A DNA stretch of 64,000 nt from Erpobdella octoculata (GCA_963978895.1 OZ022238.1:21182732-21246731); one strand, 5' to 3'. Positions 37,250 to 51,643 are shown, counted from the first letter of the stretch. Translations and numbers: made by a program. Notes: generated from the sequence alone by a model not told the origin.

Positions 37250-37495
37250 CCAGACAAGCTCAATCCTCAGCATTTGTAAAACCATACCAGGCAGGTGAGG
37301 CGTAAGATAATTTTGAGACTACGGTGGCTTGAACCGTATTATTTGAAAGACCATGTAACCTTGTTTTGGCAAACGTCGCGAGTAGATCGTCTACATGAGA
37401 AGAAACCGAGAGCTTCCGGGTAAAAGACACTCCGAGTACTTTTATTTGATCAACTCGCCTTAAACTATAGGTTACTGGTTTTGCCAACTCCTCAA
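37250..37495 (-). pseudogene. LINE reverse transcriptase fragment
   Basis: IKVLGVSFTRKLSVSSHVDD and VVSKLSYASPAWYGF match the thumb region of Jockey-group reverse transcriptases. Isolated, about 80 codons. Confidence 0.7.
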
Positions 37496-37499
37496 TAAC

Positions 37500-39080
<1,581 letters not shown>

Positions 39081-39084
39081 AAAA

Positions 39085-39760
39085 TTTTCTGTTAGTGTTT
39101 TCACTGCAGCATAATGTGCAACCCAAGCGTTGTTGAAAGTTTCTTAACAAATACCTAATCTGACTCTGCTGTCGCAAATTTAAATTACTAGACAGATTAT
39201 TCCATAGGAGGCCGCGCCTACATATGAAAAACATAGATACATATATAGATATTTTTTTAATTTTTAGCTGTTATTTCATTTCATGGAGTCTGTGTAAGGT
39301 TTGTTTTAATCGCAACCGGATGTCATCCCCAAACGGGTGACACTCGGGGCCTGCCGCCCTCTCCCCCCCACCCTAGATACTGTTCTGTAATTTTGAAAGG
39401 TAAGAATGGGACAAATTTAGAGTCTCACTTGAGGAAGCATGGGATAGAATACGCAGAGCTTTTATAATATAATGAACTTGTTATTATGTTATAAAGTCGC
39501 GGGCTTTCTTTGAAAAAACTAATCAATGATTAATTGAAACGCAGACATTTTCCGGTCTATTGAATAGAATTTTGATTTGACTACTTTTTAACGTCAATGT
39601 CAGAAGTACTAATTAATATGCTAATTATAATAGTTAATCATTCCGTACCTATCCTAAAATGTTGAAAATTTATATTTCAACAAATTACATGAATTTAAAT
39701 TAAATTGATCGTGGTTTCATTGGCTTTATAACTGTAACAAGCACTCCACCCAAGCAACTT
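39085..39760. other. Unassigned sequence
   Basis: Only a GC-rich patch at 39310-39380 (GGGTGACACTCGGGGCCTGC) stands out; it might be the tail of a retroelement. No coding motif. Confidence 0.3.
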
Positions 39761-39784
39761 TTCAATTAGTTAACCAATGTTCAG

Positions 39785-39925
39785 GCAAAAGAAATATGTG
39801 GGCGAAACGTCTTATCTTCGAGTGAAACGTCTTTCGGTGAAATGTCATTCGGGTGAAACGTCTTTCGTTCGGGTGAAACGTCTTTCGTTCGGGTGAAACG
39901 TCTTTTGGCTGAAACGTCATAGATT
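39785..39925. repeat. Tandem GTGAAACGTCTTTCG repeats
   Basis: Six to seven imperfect copies of about 21 bp with core GAAACGTCTTTCGTTCGGGT. Confidence 0.85.
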
Positions 39926-39964
39926 CGTATAAAAAACTAACCCATACAAACAAGGTTTTTATTA

Positions 39965-40523
39965 TAAATCCTTTATATACGATCCTAGATTTTTATTTTT
40001 AAGCCCAGAGCCAAATTAAAAAATTGAATTCAAATTCAAAAATATGGACCCTTTTGACGGGGCCGTTTTGACGGGGGTCGTTTTGACGGGGGCCGTTTTG
40101 ACGGGGGCCGTTTTGACGGAGGCCGTTTTGACGGGGGCCGTTTTGACGGGGGCCGTTTTGACGGGGGCCGTTTTGACGAGGACCGTTTTGACGGGGACCG
40201 TTTTGACGGGGGCCGTTTTGACGGGGCCGTTTTGACGGGGACCGTTTTGACGGGGGCCGTTTTGACGGGGACCGTTTTGACGGGGACCGTTTTGACGGGG
40301 ACCGTTTTGATGGGGACCGTTTTGACGGGGGCCGTTTTGACGGGGGCCGTTTTGACGGGGGCCGTTTTGACTGAAATTTTGATAGATTCAATTGTCTCGC
40401 AGCCCAAGTCGATGTGCCAAATTTCAGCTCGATCGGATAACGGGAAGTGAGTTAATTTTGAGACTCAAAGTTTGTGACCGACAGGAAGGCAGACAGACAA
40501 TCGAAAATAATATAAAGGATTTA
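39965..40523 (-). mobile_element. 559-bp element with 14-bp inverted ends, Helitron-like 5' block
   Basis: Ends TAAATCCTTTATAT / ATATAAAGGATTTA. Next to the right end the minus strand shows GTCTGTCTGCC and TTATCCGATCGAGCTGAAAT, the Helitron 5'-type block. The rest is a GC-rich minisatellite. No Helitron 3' hairpin, so its class is uncertain. Confidence 0.5.
40050..40371. repeat. 15-bp GC-rich minisatellite
   Basis: About 22 copies of CGTTTTGACGGGGGC with few variants. The period is a multiple of 3, so long spurious frames run through it on both strands. Confidence 0.95.
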
Positions 40524-40749
40524 AAAAGGCTGTCCACGGTAATGCTTCAGCATTTGCTGCAAACAGTTTGCCGTATCTTTTGATCGAAGTTCCTTCTATT
40601 AAAATGTAGTTTACGATTCAAATCAAGGAGAGAAAAACACGCCAGATACGTTCGATATTTTGGCTGCTGCTCGTGCGAAAATCAAGCAAAGAAAACTCTT
40701 AGAAACACCCAATAAAGGAGTTGCTTCAATAGATTAGAAATAACACCTT

Positions 40750-41175
40750 ATTGTAATTTGCTAATGAAACAGGAATCTACACAAGATCCCTTTGATTATT
40801 GGACAAGAAATTCTATAAAATGTCCAAAAGTATACAATATAGCTGTAGAAGTATTTCCAGTCCCGGCAACATCTACTCCTTGTGAACCTATTTTTTATCA
40901 GAGCTGGCTTTGAAGCCATTTGGGTTTTTATAAATTCAACAACGAATTCTTAATTTAGATAAAATTTTTAAACATGTGTGTGTTGTAAAGTTTTTTTTTA
41001 AATTGTAAATTTCTTCTTGGTAGTTTGCTAAACAAAAATTAGAAAAAAAAAAACTGAATCTAACTGTAACTGAAATTGAAACTGAATTTTTAAAGATTCA
41101 GTTAACTGTAACTAAAACTGAATTTTTGTAAAGTTTCAATTACTTTTACTGAAACTGAATCTTTTTTCAAACTGT
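40750..41175 (+). pseudogene. hAT transposase C-terminus and right end
   Basis: KQESTQDPFDYWTRNS..CPKVYNIAVEVFPVPATSTPCE matches 'DPL.YW......P.L...A...L.IPATS.PSER.FS' of hAT transposases, then a stop. The right terminus near 41173 reads AAACTGTAACAACCCT after repeated AACTGAA words. Confidence 0.72.
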
Positions 41176-41199
41176 AACAACCCTCGGCACATCACAACA

Positions 41200-41583
41200 C
41201 TATGGAACGAATGAACGGTGAAAAAAGTGAGTTTTTAAAGTTTCTTGAATACGAAAAATGTTTTCGCGCATTGAATTAAGGATGGGAGAGAGTTCCAGGA
41301 CCCAGGATGAAGGTCCAGCAACGCAGAATGCACAATCACCGGCGCAAGTGCAGTTGCGTAGGACGGAGACGTCGAGTGAACTGGATGATCGAAGCCATTG
41401 CCGATTCGGGTCATCTGCAAGTAGTTTAATATGTTTGCATAAATATTGCGGCGCAAGGTTATGAAGGCATTTAAAAACGAGAAAGCAAAGCTTAACCCTT
41501 GGAGGGCCAGGCGGGGTGCTAAAGATAGATGGTACAATGAAACTAGCAGCCGCAAAAGCCACTAATTTCATATAATTTATCAC
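41200..41583 (-). pseudogene. LINE reverse transcriptase C-terminal fragment
   Basis: VFKCLHNLAPQYL and CAFCVAGPSSW match the C-terminal end of CR1/L2 reverse transcriptases ('FK.LH.LAP.YL ... F..AGP..WN.LP'). A frameshift separates the two halves. Confidence 0.7.
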
Positions 41584-42642
41584 AAGGAAATTTCAGACGC
41601 CGACGTGCAATGGTAAACATAAATTGACTGATTGGTGATAAAATGGAAAGCAAATAATGTCAATGGGGTGTACTTGCACCCCCTTGGCCAAATATGTTCC
41701 AGAAACCAAAATTGTTATCAACTGCTATAAAGCAATATTCTCAATTTATTACATACCTAGCTTATCTTCTAACAAATCTAGATTTTCCTTCTTCAATTTA
41801 AACAAGGGTAACAACACTGATTTAAATTTATACTTATTACACCTAAATTGGGACTATTTTTTTCAATTTAGTTCCGGTGTTGACGAATGCTGCAATGTTG
41901 TAAAATATTGTCTGATTGAGGCTGTTAGAGTCTTTGTGCCCATTGCAAGGACTCACGCCTCTCTCGAACGACGTCGGGTCATTTCCAGATCAATGCGCCT
42001 GCTTTACAAAACAAAGCTTCATTACTGGAGACAGTGGAGAAAATCTTCTATGCCGGAGGACCGGGTCAAATAAAACAAGTTCTCAAAAAAATAAACTACT
42101 TTGGCTAAACAAAAAAGTCAACCACGAATTGTGTCTTATTGCTAAGAACAATATAGGAAAATTTGACAGATATGTAAATAACAAGCTGTTCTCCCGCTCT
42201 ACTCTCACTAGCTTAACGTCAGCTGATAATAAATCTACTTCGGATCCAGTATAGATTGCTGATATTTTTAATAATTATTTTGCTAGTGTTTTCACAAAAG
42301 ATGACGAAGTCCGCTCTACCTAAGGGCTCGAACTGACAAGCATCTGGATAATGTACTGTTCACTCCATGCATTGTAGCCAAAAACTTTAGTAATCTAAAG
42401 AGTTCCTGCTCAAAAAATGTGCACACGGCTTGGCAACTCCACTGTGTCACGCCTTTGACACGTCTCTCGAAAATAATAAATTGCCCAAGGAATGGAAAAA
42501 GGCCTACATTTTGCCTATCTACTTGCCATCCAGCCAACTAAAGACCCATCGCCATTAACTCATCTTGCTGTCGTGCAATGGAGAAGATTATCAATTTTTA
42601 ATTTTTATGGCCTTGTCAGCCGGCATCAACGTGGGTTTTTAC

Positions 42643-43491
42643 TAAGCATGGAAGTTTGTCGTTCGGTTTTATTCGGGTACGGAAGTAATCGGAAATATTT
42701 TTCTTCCGAACGTTCGGTTTTAATCGGGTTCGGAAATAATTTCATTCCGAACTTTCAAAAACCGTTTCCGAAAGATCGAGGATATTCGGAAATTATACGG
42801 AACAGCCGAAAATTACTGAATTACTTTCTTAATTTTTTAGGCATTCTGACGAGACTTGTACAAATTGATTTGTTTTTGAATTATCTATTCAAATATGTAA
42901 ATTTTATTAAGATACATCAAGTTTGAATTTTCTATGTAAAATGCGTGGAGTTAGCAACGGTTATTGAGTAGCCTAGCAAGTACCTACATTGTAAATAGAG
43001 ACATGACAACCGATTTAATCGCAATAGTTTTTACCATATAACTCCGTCAATAATTCAAGGATTTAGTTGAAAACCGTACAGATCGTTTTGTATTTTAATT
43101 TTCTATTCAAAAATTTTAAAAAATAAAATGCTTCAAGTTTGAATTTTCCATATATAATGCAGGCAAAGTTAGCTACCGTTGCTAATTTCAGCGATGTACA
43201 CAAAACTATACGTATTGACGTGTTTCCATTATCGCAAACAGAAGAAAAAGGAAAGATATGATATAATTATAATATTTCATTGATCTAAAATGACGATCAG
43301 TGAAATTCATTGTTTAATTTTTTTTACGGAATTCCGAAAAAGCCCGACATTTACGAAAAATAATTCCGAACGTTCGGTTTTTTTCGGGGTCGGAAATAAT
43401 TTTATTCCGAACTTCCGACAACCGATAAAAACCGAAAAAAACCGACTTTTCGGTTACGTTCGTTAGGGAACGGAAGAAACTTCCATGCTTA
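42643..43491. mobile_element. hAT MITE inserted in the LINE, 849 bp
   Basis: Inverted ends TAAGCATGGAAGTTT; perfect 8-bp target duplication GTTTTTAC (42635-42642, 43492-43499). Subterminal TTCGGTTTT..TCGGG.TCGGAA repeats at both ends. No ORF. The LINE coding sequence resumes directly after it. Confidence 0.93.
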
Positions 43492-43499
43492 GTTTTTAC

Positions 43500-43976
43500 A
43501 TTCCAAATCTACTTGCACTAATATATTGGAGTGTGTTCACAATTGGTCGGTTCCACTACAGAATCGCCAAAGAACGGATATCATCTACTTCGACTTCCGG
43601 AAAGCTTTTGACTCCGTCTCCCATGTCAAACTCGTTCAAAAACTTAAAGCTTATTAGCGGCAATTTGCTTGCTTGGCTAATAGACTTTTTATCTGATCGT
43701 ACGCACCACGTCCAGTACCGAAGAGTGCTTTCCGGATCATCGAATGTTTCAAGTGATGTTCCTCAAGGCAGCGACTTAGGACCATCTTTTTTCCTCATTC
43801 ACACCAATGATGCACTGGACAATATCAACAATGAATCTGTTTATGTGAAACTTTTTGCGGATGATGTCAAATTTTACTCATGCTCCAGCTCTGCTACCAC
43901 CAATCTACAAAAGGCTACAACTGAACTCACTACTTGGAGCACGAAATGGCAACTAAACCTGGCACTTGATGAATGA
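43500..43976 (+). pseudogene. LINE reverse transcriptase palm motifs
   Basis: In one frame DFRKAFDSVSHVKLVQKLKA (motif A, about 43590-43650); in another DVPQGSDLGPSFFL (motif B) and VKLFADDVKFYS (motif C, catalytic DD intact). The frame change near 43650 and a stop at 43976 inactivate it. Confidence 0.82.
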
Positions 43977-44445
43977 GTTGTGTGTTCTGTCTGTCGGGAT
44001 GGGGGTCCGGCCGGTTTCATGCCCCGATAGTCTATCGGAAACCACCAACTGGATATTGTGAGGCAGATGAAAGACCTGAGAGTGATTATCGATAGCAACC
44101 TTATCTTCAAAGATCACATCAACAACATAATTCATTCTGCTTCTATACGTTCACGCCTTATCCACAGGTCCTTTGCATCCAACTTGTGCTGATTAAAGCT
44201 TAAAGTTAGGCCACTATTGGAATACTGCTCTCCCGTGTGAAACCCTCATCACAAATCCCTGATAGATGGAAATGAGCGGGCTCAGAAACGCTTTACCAAG
44301 GCAATCCCTTCGCTCAGACATGAACCCTACTTAACACGTCTTGGAATACTCAAACTCCAAACTCTAGAGCACAGAAGACTCCTGTTGGACCTCTGTTTGT
44401 GCTACAAAATACTACATGGAATCGTGAACACTGACTTAGCTCAGT

Positions 44446-44745
44446 GTCAAGATAGACATGTTGTGTATGTGATTATTGGTGGATGGGATGTGTTGTGTGT
44501 ACGCTAGCTATTTGTTGTAGTATGAATGTTCACCTGTAGTTGTAGGAGTTGTTGTATATTAGTGGCTAGCGTGCTGTTTAGGCGAGAAAAGTATGCGCAG
44601 AGTTTTTAGTGTAGTGAGAGTAAATTGTGGTGAATTGTTGAATTGGCGAATTTTTGTATTGAAGTTAAATTTTCCGTTTTGTTAATTTTTTATTTAATAA
44701 TAAAGACCTCTTAAACTGAATTTGGAGTTTTGTTGTTGAGCGGTT
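44446..44745. mobile_element. About 300-bp insert in the LINE C-terminus, possibly a solo LTR
   Basis: Reverse-transcriptase similarity stops near 44446 (NTDLAQ) and resumes near 44745 (FAQVDTQRF). The insert starts TGTCAAGATAGACATG and has AATAATAAAGACC near its 3' end, like an LTR polyadenylation signal. It lacks a clear terminal CA or target duplication. Confidence 0.4.
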
Positions 44746-44996
44746 TGCCCAAGTTGACACTCAGCGCTTCCGCCCTTTTGAATATCCATCAACCAGGGGT
44801 CATTGCTATAAACTGCGAGCCAACTTGTTCTCTGTTGATGTTACCAAATATTTTTTCTCAAATTGCATCGTTGCTGCCTGGAACTCTTTACCTGAACATG
44901 TTGTGTCATCGAGTACCTTTTCGAAATTCAAGTGTCTTGTCGCTCAAGCTAACTTAACTCGTTTTCTGTCTGTCATTGAAACTGTGCAAACATGAT

Positions 44997-45392
44997 TATT
45001 CTCCTGTTTTTGATGGTGATGATGATGTTTGATGATGATTGGGGTTGTCTGATGATGATGATATTGATGAAGGGGATGGTGATGATGATGATGGTTGTAT
45101 TGTCGAAGATAATTCATCTGATTTGTCTGTTTGGGATGTCGCTGTTCCCCGCTTTTATTGTGGGTTTAAACGTTGAACTAAACCATTATTTTGCGTCTTC
45201 TTTTTTTACTTTTTATTTTGTTTTCTGTTTCGAATTACTATTTTATTTTTACACACTTTTATTTAACTTGACTTCTCTGTCTGTCTGTTTGTCTGTATGT
45301 CTGTCGTCAAATGTTGCAATCAATTCATTATCATTATTGGTAATGAATACAAGGTTACTTGAGAGAAAATACTTGATAGAAATTACTTTACA

Positions 45393-45406
<14 letters not shown>
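44997..45406. repeat. GAT-rich microsatellite and CTGT tract
   Basis: Imperfect (GAT)n at 45015-45100, then a segment with TTAACTTGACTTCTCTGTCT that recurs at about 5210. Confidence 0.7.
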
Positions 45407-45429
<23 letters not shown>

Positions 45430-45430
45430 T
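45407..45430. repeat. Short (TA)n tract at the 3' end of the Penelope-like element
   Basis: TA repeat directly after the element tail; the related tail at 60263 is also followed by (TA)n. Confidence 0.85.
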
Positions 45431-47092
45431 TTTAAACAGGCTCTATTAAACACAATTGACCACTTAACGTTAGTCATCTTTCTTAACAAGTTTTTAAAGC
45501 CTTTTTCATCCATTTGAAATGACGAGACATATAATTGAAGAATTTATTGATTAAAATTGATGAGTAATAAATCGATCAGGGTTAACTGGCCAGTTTCAGC
45601 TATAAAAAGACATCTTCAGAACCCTATGTTAAACAATAAATTAAATATTATAAAAGTTGAAAGGGAAGGGTTACAAATCAGAAATACTTAGGCTTAGATG
45701 GAAACATTGAATTAGAGCTAGGCTGAGTCAGTTTTCAGTTATTAAATTATTACGGCTATTGATAGATGAAACACGATGAAATTTAAGTTGAAACAACAGA
45801 AGGAAAAAAGCGACCACATTAAATGAGCTACAAAGAGCCAAACTCACTTTGAAATTAAATCGAGTCCGACGAAAAGTGACCCAACAAAATCGATGATATT
45901 TTTTCAATAATTTAGAACTAAATAAGTAATTAAAACACAGGAAAGACAAGCTAAAACACGGTAAACGGTCGATAGGTGAAAAACGTAACTATACAGAGCG
46001 GTGCTGTACGAATTGTGAACCACACAAAGAACAACAAGCACGGGCACAAAAATATTGGCAGTAACATAAAGTAAGACAAGGCTATTGTATATGGTCGGAC
46101 AGCAATTAGCGCCGTCGCCGCTTATTAATATTATTATTGTAAGTGAGATGCTCAAAAGTAGTATTCGAACCACTGAGCCCCACACCATCCTCGCATCCAG
46201 GCTGAACGTCATGAAGTTCAACCGGGAAGCAAGCGTCAAGTTGCCCGAAGGGCAAAGTTTTGTCTTCATCGCCGAGCATGCCATGAGACAACGATAGAAG
46301 ATTACTTTCTTCGAAGTTGCCTACAGCACCATCGACTGAAGACGAGATGAAGCTGGTGGGGAAAACGACTTTATCGCCAAACAGTGCTTGGCCATCTCCA
46401 TGTGTAGCGTTCCGAGCTGAAGCACAGCGGGCCATTTCATGAAGATCGACTTTTCTTCCGGAATCAGGCCGACCGCGCGATCTAAAAGAATGAACTGAAG
46501 TGTGGTGCCTTTGATTGCCAGCGCTCAGCGAATGAGATCCGCTGTCACGGCCGACAGAAACGCAAGAAACAAAAGACAATTCTGTGCCGTCCAAAGCCAT
46601 CATGAAGACTTGATCGTCTACATCAGACTCGTTTTCAGTTGTAGAGAGGGTGACGGGTCTGTCACCACGAAAGATACAACAAATGACTTTTGTAAGTGGT
46701 AGATCCGAGGTATGAGAGTCTACGGATCCATCACAAGTATTGTTTTGTACATCACTTGTATGCTGATGACATGTTACAGAAGCAGGTAAACTTGTCGTCG
46801 AGTTGCCACCCATGTTATCGGAAGAAATGGCTTGTCTTTAAGAGTTGAACGTGGTGTTATTTGTCACAATATGATCTGTCGGACCGCGTCCATATTGTAA
46901 CAGTAAATTTCGATTGAAACGATCATCTTGAACATTTATCGTGGGGCGGTGTCTCAAGATCAACAAAGCTTCTTTGATCTTTAATCGGTCAGGGTCTGTA
47001 TCAGAGGCAATAACTTCAGTGTTATCACCAAGCAGTTTTTTTATTAGGTACCGCTCTTTTACAAAGCTCAAATGCATCAAGACTATAAACAA
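45431..47092 (-). mobile_element. Penelope-like element, 3' portion
   Basis: The minus strand contains the C-terminal half of a GIY-YIG endonuclease (46838-47092: LIKKLLGDNTEVIASD, RLKIKEALLILRHRPTINVQ), about 1.2 kb of downstream sequence that is markedly less AT-rich, a hammerhead-like motif at about 45585-45620 and a tail with TTTAATAGAGCCTG. Open frames at 46106-46813 and 45904-46284 lie in the downstream part and match nothing I know. Confidence 0.65.
45580..45622 (-). ncRNA. Hammerhead-ribozyme-like motif, decayed
   Basis: Minus strand: CTGAAGA (core CUGANGA, 45613-45619), a weakened stem II, GAAAC (45593-45597), then palindrome ACTGGCCAGT (45585-45594) as a loop-less stem III. Penelope-like elements are known to carry minimal type I hammerheads with very short stem III. 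Stem II has a mismatch and a wobble, so activity is doubtful. Confidence 0.5.
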
Positions 47093-47480
47093 AATGAACA
47101 GGCAATTAAGAAAATAATCTACAACAACGTGCGTGTTGCAGACCCATCTTCACATGACTTGAAACTACATGTCTATTACAACAGTAGTAGAACTCATAAC
47201 CTTGTGTTAAAAAATAGTCCAAATAACAGTGGCAAACTTCAGAAAACCAATGTTGTGTATATGTTCACGTGTCCTTACAAACACGACCATCCAGCGACAT
47301 ATATAGGACATACTTGCACAACTCTTTCTTGACAATTAGCAATGCACACACAGGTTGTTTCCTCAAAATTACAAAAGAAGTTATCTCAGTCCTCATTTCC
47401 TCTTCATACATTTCAGAGTCACTCATGTTCTATGCCATTAAACCACTCGACAAACAAATGTAGCCAACTTCCAGTGAGAA
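47072..47480 (+). pseudogene. Penelope-like GIY-YIG endonuclease, N-terminal half, inverted relative to the rest
   Basis: AIKKIIYNNVRVADPSS, LQKTNVVYMFTCPYK and TYIGHTCTTLS match the region leading into and including the GIY-YIG motif (here VVYMFTC...TYIG). It faces the minus-strand C-terminal half across about 47070-47090. Confidence 0.68.
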
Positions 47481-47639
47481 CAGAAAAGAAAATAGAAAAG
47501 TTGGGGATGGATCCAGTGAACAATATTTGTTCGGAGCAGCCATTATCAATTTAATTGTCAGCCGTGACTGGTTGGAATTTATCTATGAACAACGTGCTGG
47601 TCAAACGTATAGATGGTGGCTTTGCAAGGGCTGTATGTG

Positions 47640-47928
47640 TTCTAACTTGCTCTACCTTGAATGCCGGGCATTCAAGCGGTCCACGAGACGACTTGAACGG
47701 ATTTATAGTCGGCATCACACAACGGCAAGTAAATCTATATGGATTGACGGCCTGCGGACCATGCGATATTTGTTCCAGAAAAAAGAACATGAATACTGGG
47801 ATGCCAGGGTTGCCGCTAATCAGAAAGTTCCAAAAAAGCTCTGGTGTAACTTGTCAACACTTTTTGGTAAAGAGAAGTCTTCATCTAATGTGAGCTCTTC
47901 TATTACTCCAGACCAGTTTGTGAGGTTA
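47640..47928 (+). pseudogene. LINE ORF2 inter-domain fragment
   Basis: CRAFKRSTRRLERIYSRHHT, KEHEYWDARVAANQ and PKKLWCNLSTLFGK match the segment between endonuclease and reverse transcriptase in CR1/L2 LINEs. It is cut off by the (CATA)n array. Confidence 0.72.
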
Positions 47929-49062
47929 CACACAGACACACATACATGCACATAAACAAACATACATACATACATACATACATACGCACATACATACATG
48001 CATACATACATACATACATACATACATACATACATACATACATACATACATACATACATACATACATACATACATACATACATACATACATACATACATA
48101 CATACATACATACATACATACATACCTACATACATACATACATACTTTGAATGAGCATTTAGTGCAGAAATATTGTAAAAAACACATACATACATACATA
48201 CATACATACATACATACATACATACATACAAACATACATACATACATACATACATACATACATACATACATACATACATACATACATACATACATACATA
48301 CATACATACATACATACATACACACATACATACATACATACATACATACATACATACATACATACATACATACATACATACCTACATACATACATACATA
48401 CTTTGAATGAGCATTTAGTGCAGAAATATTGTAAAAAACACATACATACATACATACATACATACATACATACATACATACATACATACATACATACATA
48501 CATACATACATACATACATACATACATACATACATACATACATACATACATACATACATACATACATACATACATACATACATACATACATACATACATA
48601 CATACATACATACATACATACATACATACATACATACATACATACATACATACATACATACATACATACATACAAACATACATACATACATACATACATA
48701 CATACATACATACATACATACATACATACATACATACATACATACATACATACATACATACATACATACATACATACATACATACATACATACATACATA
48801 CATACATACATACATACATACATACATACATACATACATACATACATACATACATACATACATACATACATACATACATACATACATACATACATACATA
48901 CATACATACATACATACATACATACATACATACATACATACATACATACATACATACATACATACAAACATACATACATACATACAAAAACACACACAGA
49001 AACACATACATGCACATACACATACATACATACATACATACATACACACATACATACATATA
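47929..49062. repeat. 1.1-kb (CATA)n microsatellite with two 40-bp islands
   Basis: Almost pure CATA with a few CCTA, CAAA and CACA variants. The island CTTTGAATGAGCATTTAGTG plus its following 20 bp occurs at 48145-48184 and 48401-48440, 256 bp apart. The frames running through it (MYVC, THIH) are not genes. Confidence 0.97.
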
Positions 49063-49253
49063 TCTATATATAGTTCCCGCTCGCTCCGCTCATTTTGTGA
49101 CGGATTTCAAAATTTTTTTCTCTATATTTGATTCCCCTTGACTCTCAAGGTTGTGTGAAAATTTCATTACGATCGGATGAATGGTGTAGCCATGCATAAA
49201 TAACATACCTATATACATACTTATATACAAACATTCATTTATATATATATAGA
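49063..49253 (-). mobile_element. Helitron 5' half
   Basis: Minus strand: A|TCTATATATATAAATGAATG at 49253, then ATGCATGGCTACACCATTCA, CCGATCGTAATGAAATTTTC, GACTCTCAAGG as its complement, and GAGCGGAGCGAGCGGGAAC. The (CATA)n array replaces the rest. Confidence 0.8.
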
Positions 49254-49636
49254 TTATATTAAACAATTATATACTTTTTTCACGATCCTTCAATTCAATT
49301 ATTGAAGCATTAACAACAACCAGCTGAGCAGCTGGCTGTTTTATTTTTGAGTACCGGCTTTCAGCACTTGAACCCAGTCATTAACTATCGAAGGGGATTT
49401 TCCTTGGTCTTTGCGACCGCCAAATCTGTTTTCAACTTGCAGATTTCGTCAAGATTAATTTTGTCTTTACTTTCAAGTAGTTTTAATCGCTACGAAAGTG
49501 ATGAGACAAAGGCAGAGATTTTGCCACACCATTCATGCAGCATTTTCGAAGCTACTGAATAACTGCCTTGTCCAAAACACGGCCAATGTTTCTCAAGTAG
49601 AAAATCAGTATTCATTTTGTTTACAGCAATTAATTG

Positions 49637-49644
<8 letters not shown>

Positions 49645-49694
<50 letters not shown>

Positions 49695-49738
49695 TATATA
49701 TATATATTTATATATATATATATATATATGTATTATAT
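49645..49738. repeat. (TA)n tract
   Basis: TA repeat bordering the SINE array on its left. Confidence 0.95.
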
Positions 49739-50586
<848 letters not shown>

Positions 50587-50604
50587 TATATATATATATA
50601 TATA

Positions 50605-51000
50605 TACTAGTGGGGGTACCCGGCGTCGCCCGGGGATTTTAGAGGTTTTACTAATGTTTGTCTCTCCCGCTCCCGTTTCCTTCTCCGCTTTCCCGTTCCC
50701 GGTCGCTTTCCCGCTCTCGGTCGTTTTCCAGCTCCCGGTCGCTTTCCCGTTCCTGGCTGCTTTCCCGTTCTCGGTCGCTTTCCTTTTACCGCTCTATCTG
50801 TCGCTCTTAGTTGGCTTCCCGTTCCCGTGCCCGGGGAATTTAAAGGTTTTTTATCGTTTTTCTCTCTGGCTCCCGTTTCCTTAAACGCTCGCTTTCCCGT
50901 TCAAGGTCGCTTTCTCACTCCTGGTCGCATTTCTGCTCACGGTCGCTTTTACGCTATACCGCTCCAGCTTGCTCTCTTTTCCTGCTCGCTCTGCAAGTGT
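50605..51000 (-). mobile_element. Helitron 3' part, right arm of the inverted pair plus second array
   Basis: CTAG at 50605-50608. It mirrors the left arm almost base for base to 50849, then continues through a second leader (TTTTTTATCGTTTTTCTCTC) and another G-rich array to about 51000, so one Helitron sits in or beside another. Confidence 0.8.
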
Positions 51001-51205
51001 GATCTTCTGCAAAGGATTATTTTGATTGACTGAAGCTGAAAAAAAAAGAATTTATTAGTTAACGCTGCTATAATGTTAAAATCCGCTCATATATCTCAAC
51101 AGGTTATATTTATTTTAAATACTATAAGATTATAAATGCTTTATCACACACTGTTCAACAGCTGCTTTTCGAAAAATCGCTAATCTTACTTTTTGAGTTG
51201 TTCTT

Positions 51206-51556
51206 AGTTTTTACCAATGCTTTTATTAACTCATCGTCTCTGTATCTCTGTCTGTCTGTTTCTCTGTCTGTTTCAAATCTTGCAATCAATTTTTGAGTCA
51301 CTTCCTGATGATAGATTTTTTCAAATTTTGCATACATGCTCAAAATAGAAGACAATGCAATATTCAATTATTAGTTTTACAATAAGTCAATTAATTTAGT
51401 TAATTTTAATTAATTTCGATATTTCGATATAATTAAGATATTTCGACTTTAATATAAAATAAAAGAGTAATATAAGAAAAAATTGATTGCAAAATTTGTG
51501 TTTTAATTACATATAAGAGCATTGGTTTTAAAAATTCGTTTTTAATTTACTTGTTA
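51206..51556. repeat. Second copy of the repeat found at 20593-20964
   Basis: Same start (TTTTACCAATGCTTTTATTA) and same end (AAAAATTCGTTTTTAATTTA); close to identical over about 350 bp. Confidence 0.82.
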
Positions 51557-51643
51557 AGTATCATGTCTACAGAAAGCATATAACGCTACATGTGACATTT
51601 TCGGAGATCATCAATTTGGAACAATGGAAGAGTAACACTTTTA

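Larger units (their letters stand above)
41657..44996 (+). mobile_element. Jockey/CR1-group LINE relic with nested insertions
   Basis: Plus strand, in order: inter-domain region (41830-42070, LNWDYFFQF, RLLYKTKLHYWRQWR), start of the RT domain (42440-42540, LPKEWKKAYILPIYL), RT motifs (43570-43960), thumb (44050-44450) and C-terminal end (44745-44990, AAWNSLPEHV). Interrupted by a hAT MITE at 42643-43491 and by a second insert at about 44446-44745. Endonuclease not seen; 5'-truncated. Confidence 0.8.

Noticed and set aside
39999..40450. PSKR/VKTA/VLTG repeat proteins
   Set aside because: Spurious translations of the 15-bp minisatellite.
45904..46813. Possible multi-pass membrane protein (hydrophobic ORF 45904-46284) and 235-residue ORF (46106-46813)
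   Set aside because: They overlap in different frames downstream of the Penelope-like endonuclease, have no recognisable receptor motif and no splice support. More likely non-coding element sequence.
47820..49131. Long MYVC/THIH-repeat open frames on both strands
   Set aside because: Direct translation of the (CATA)n microsatellite; a 4-bp period gives a 12-bp codon cycle without stops.
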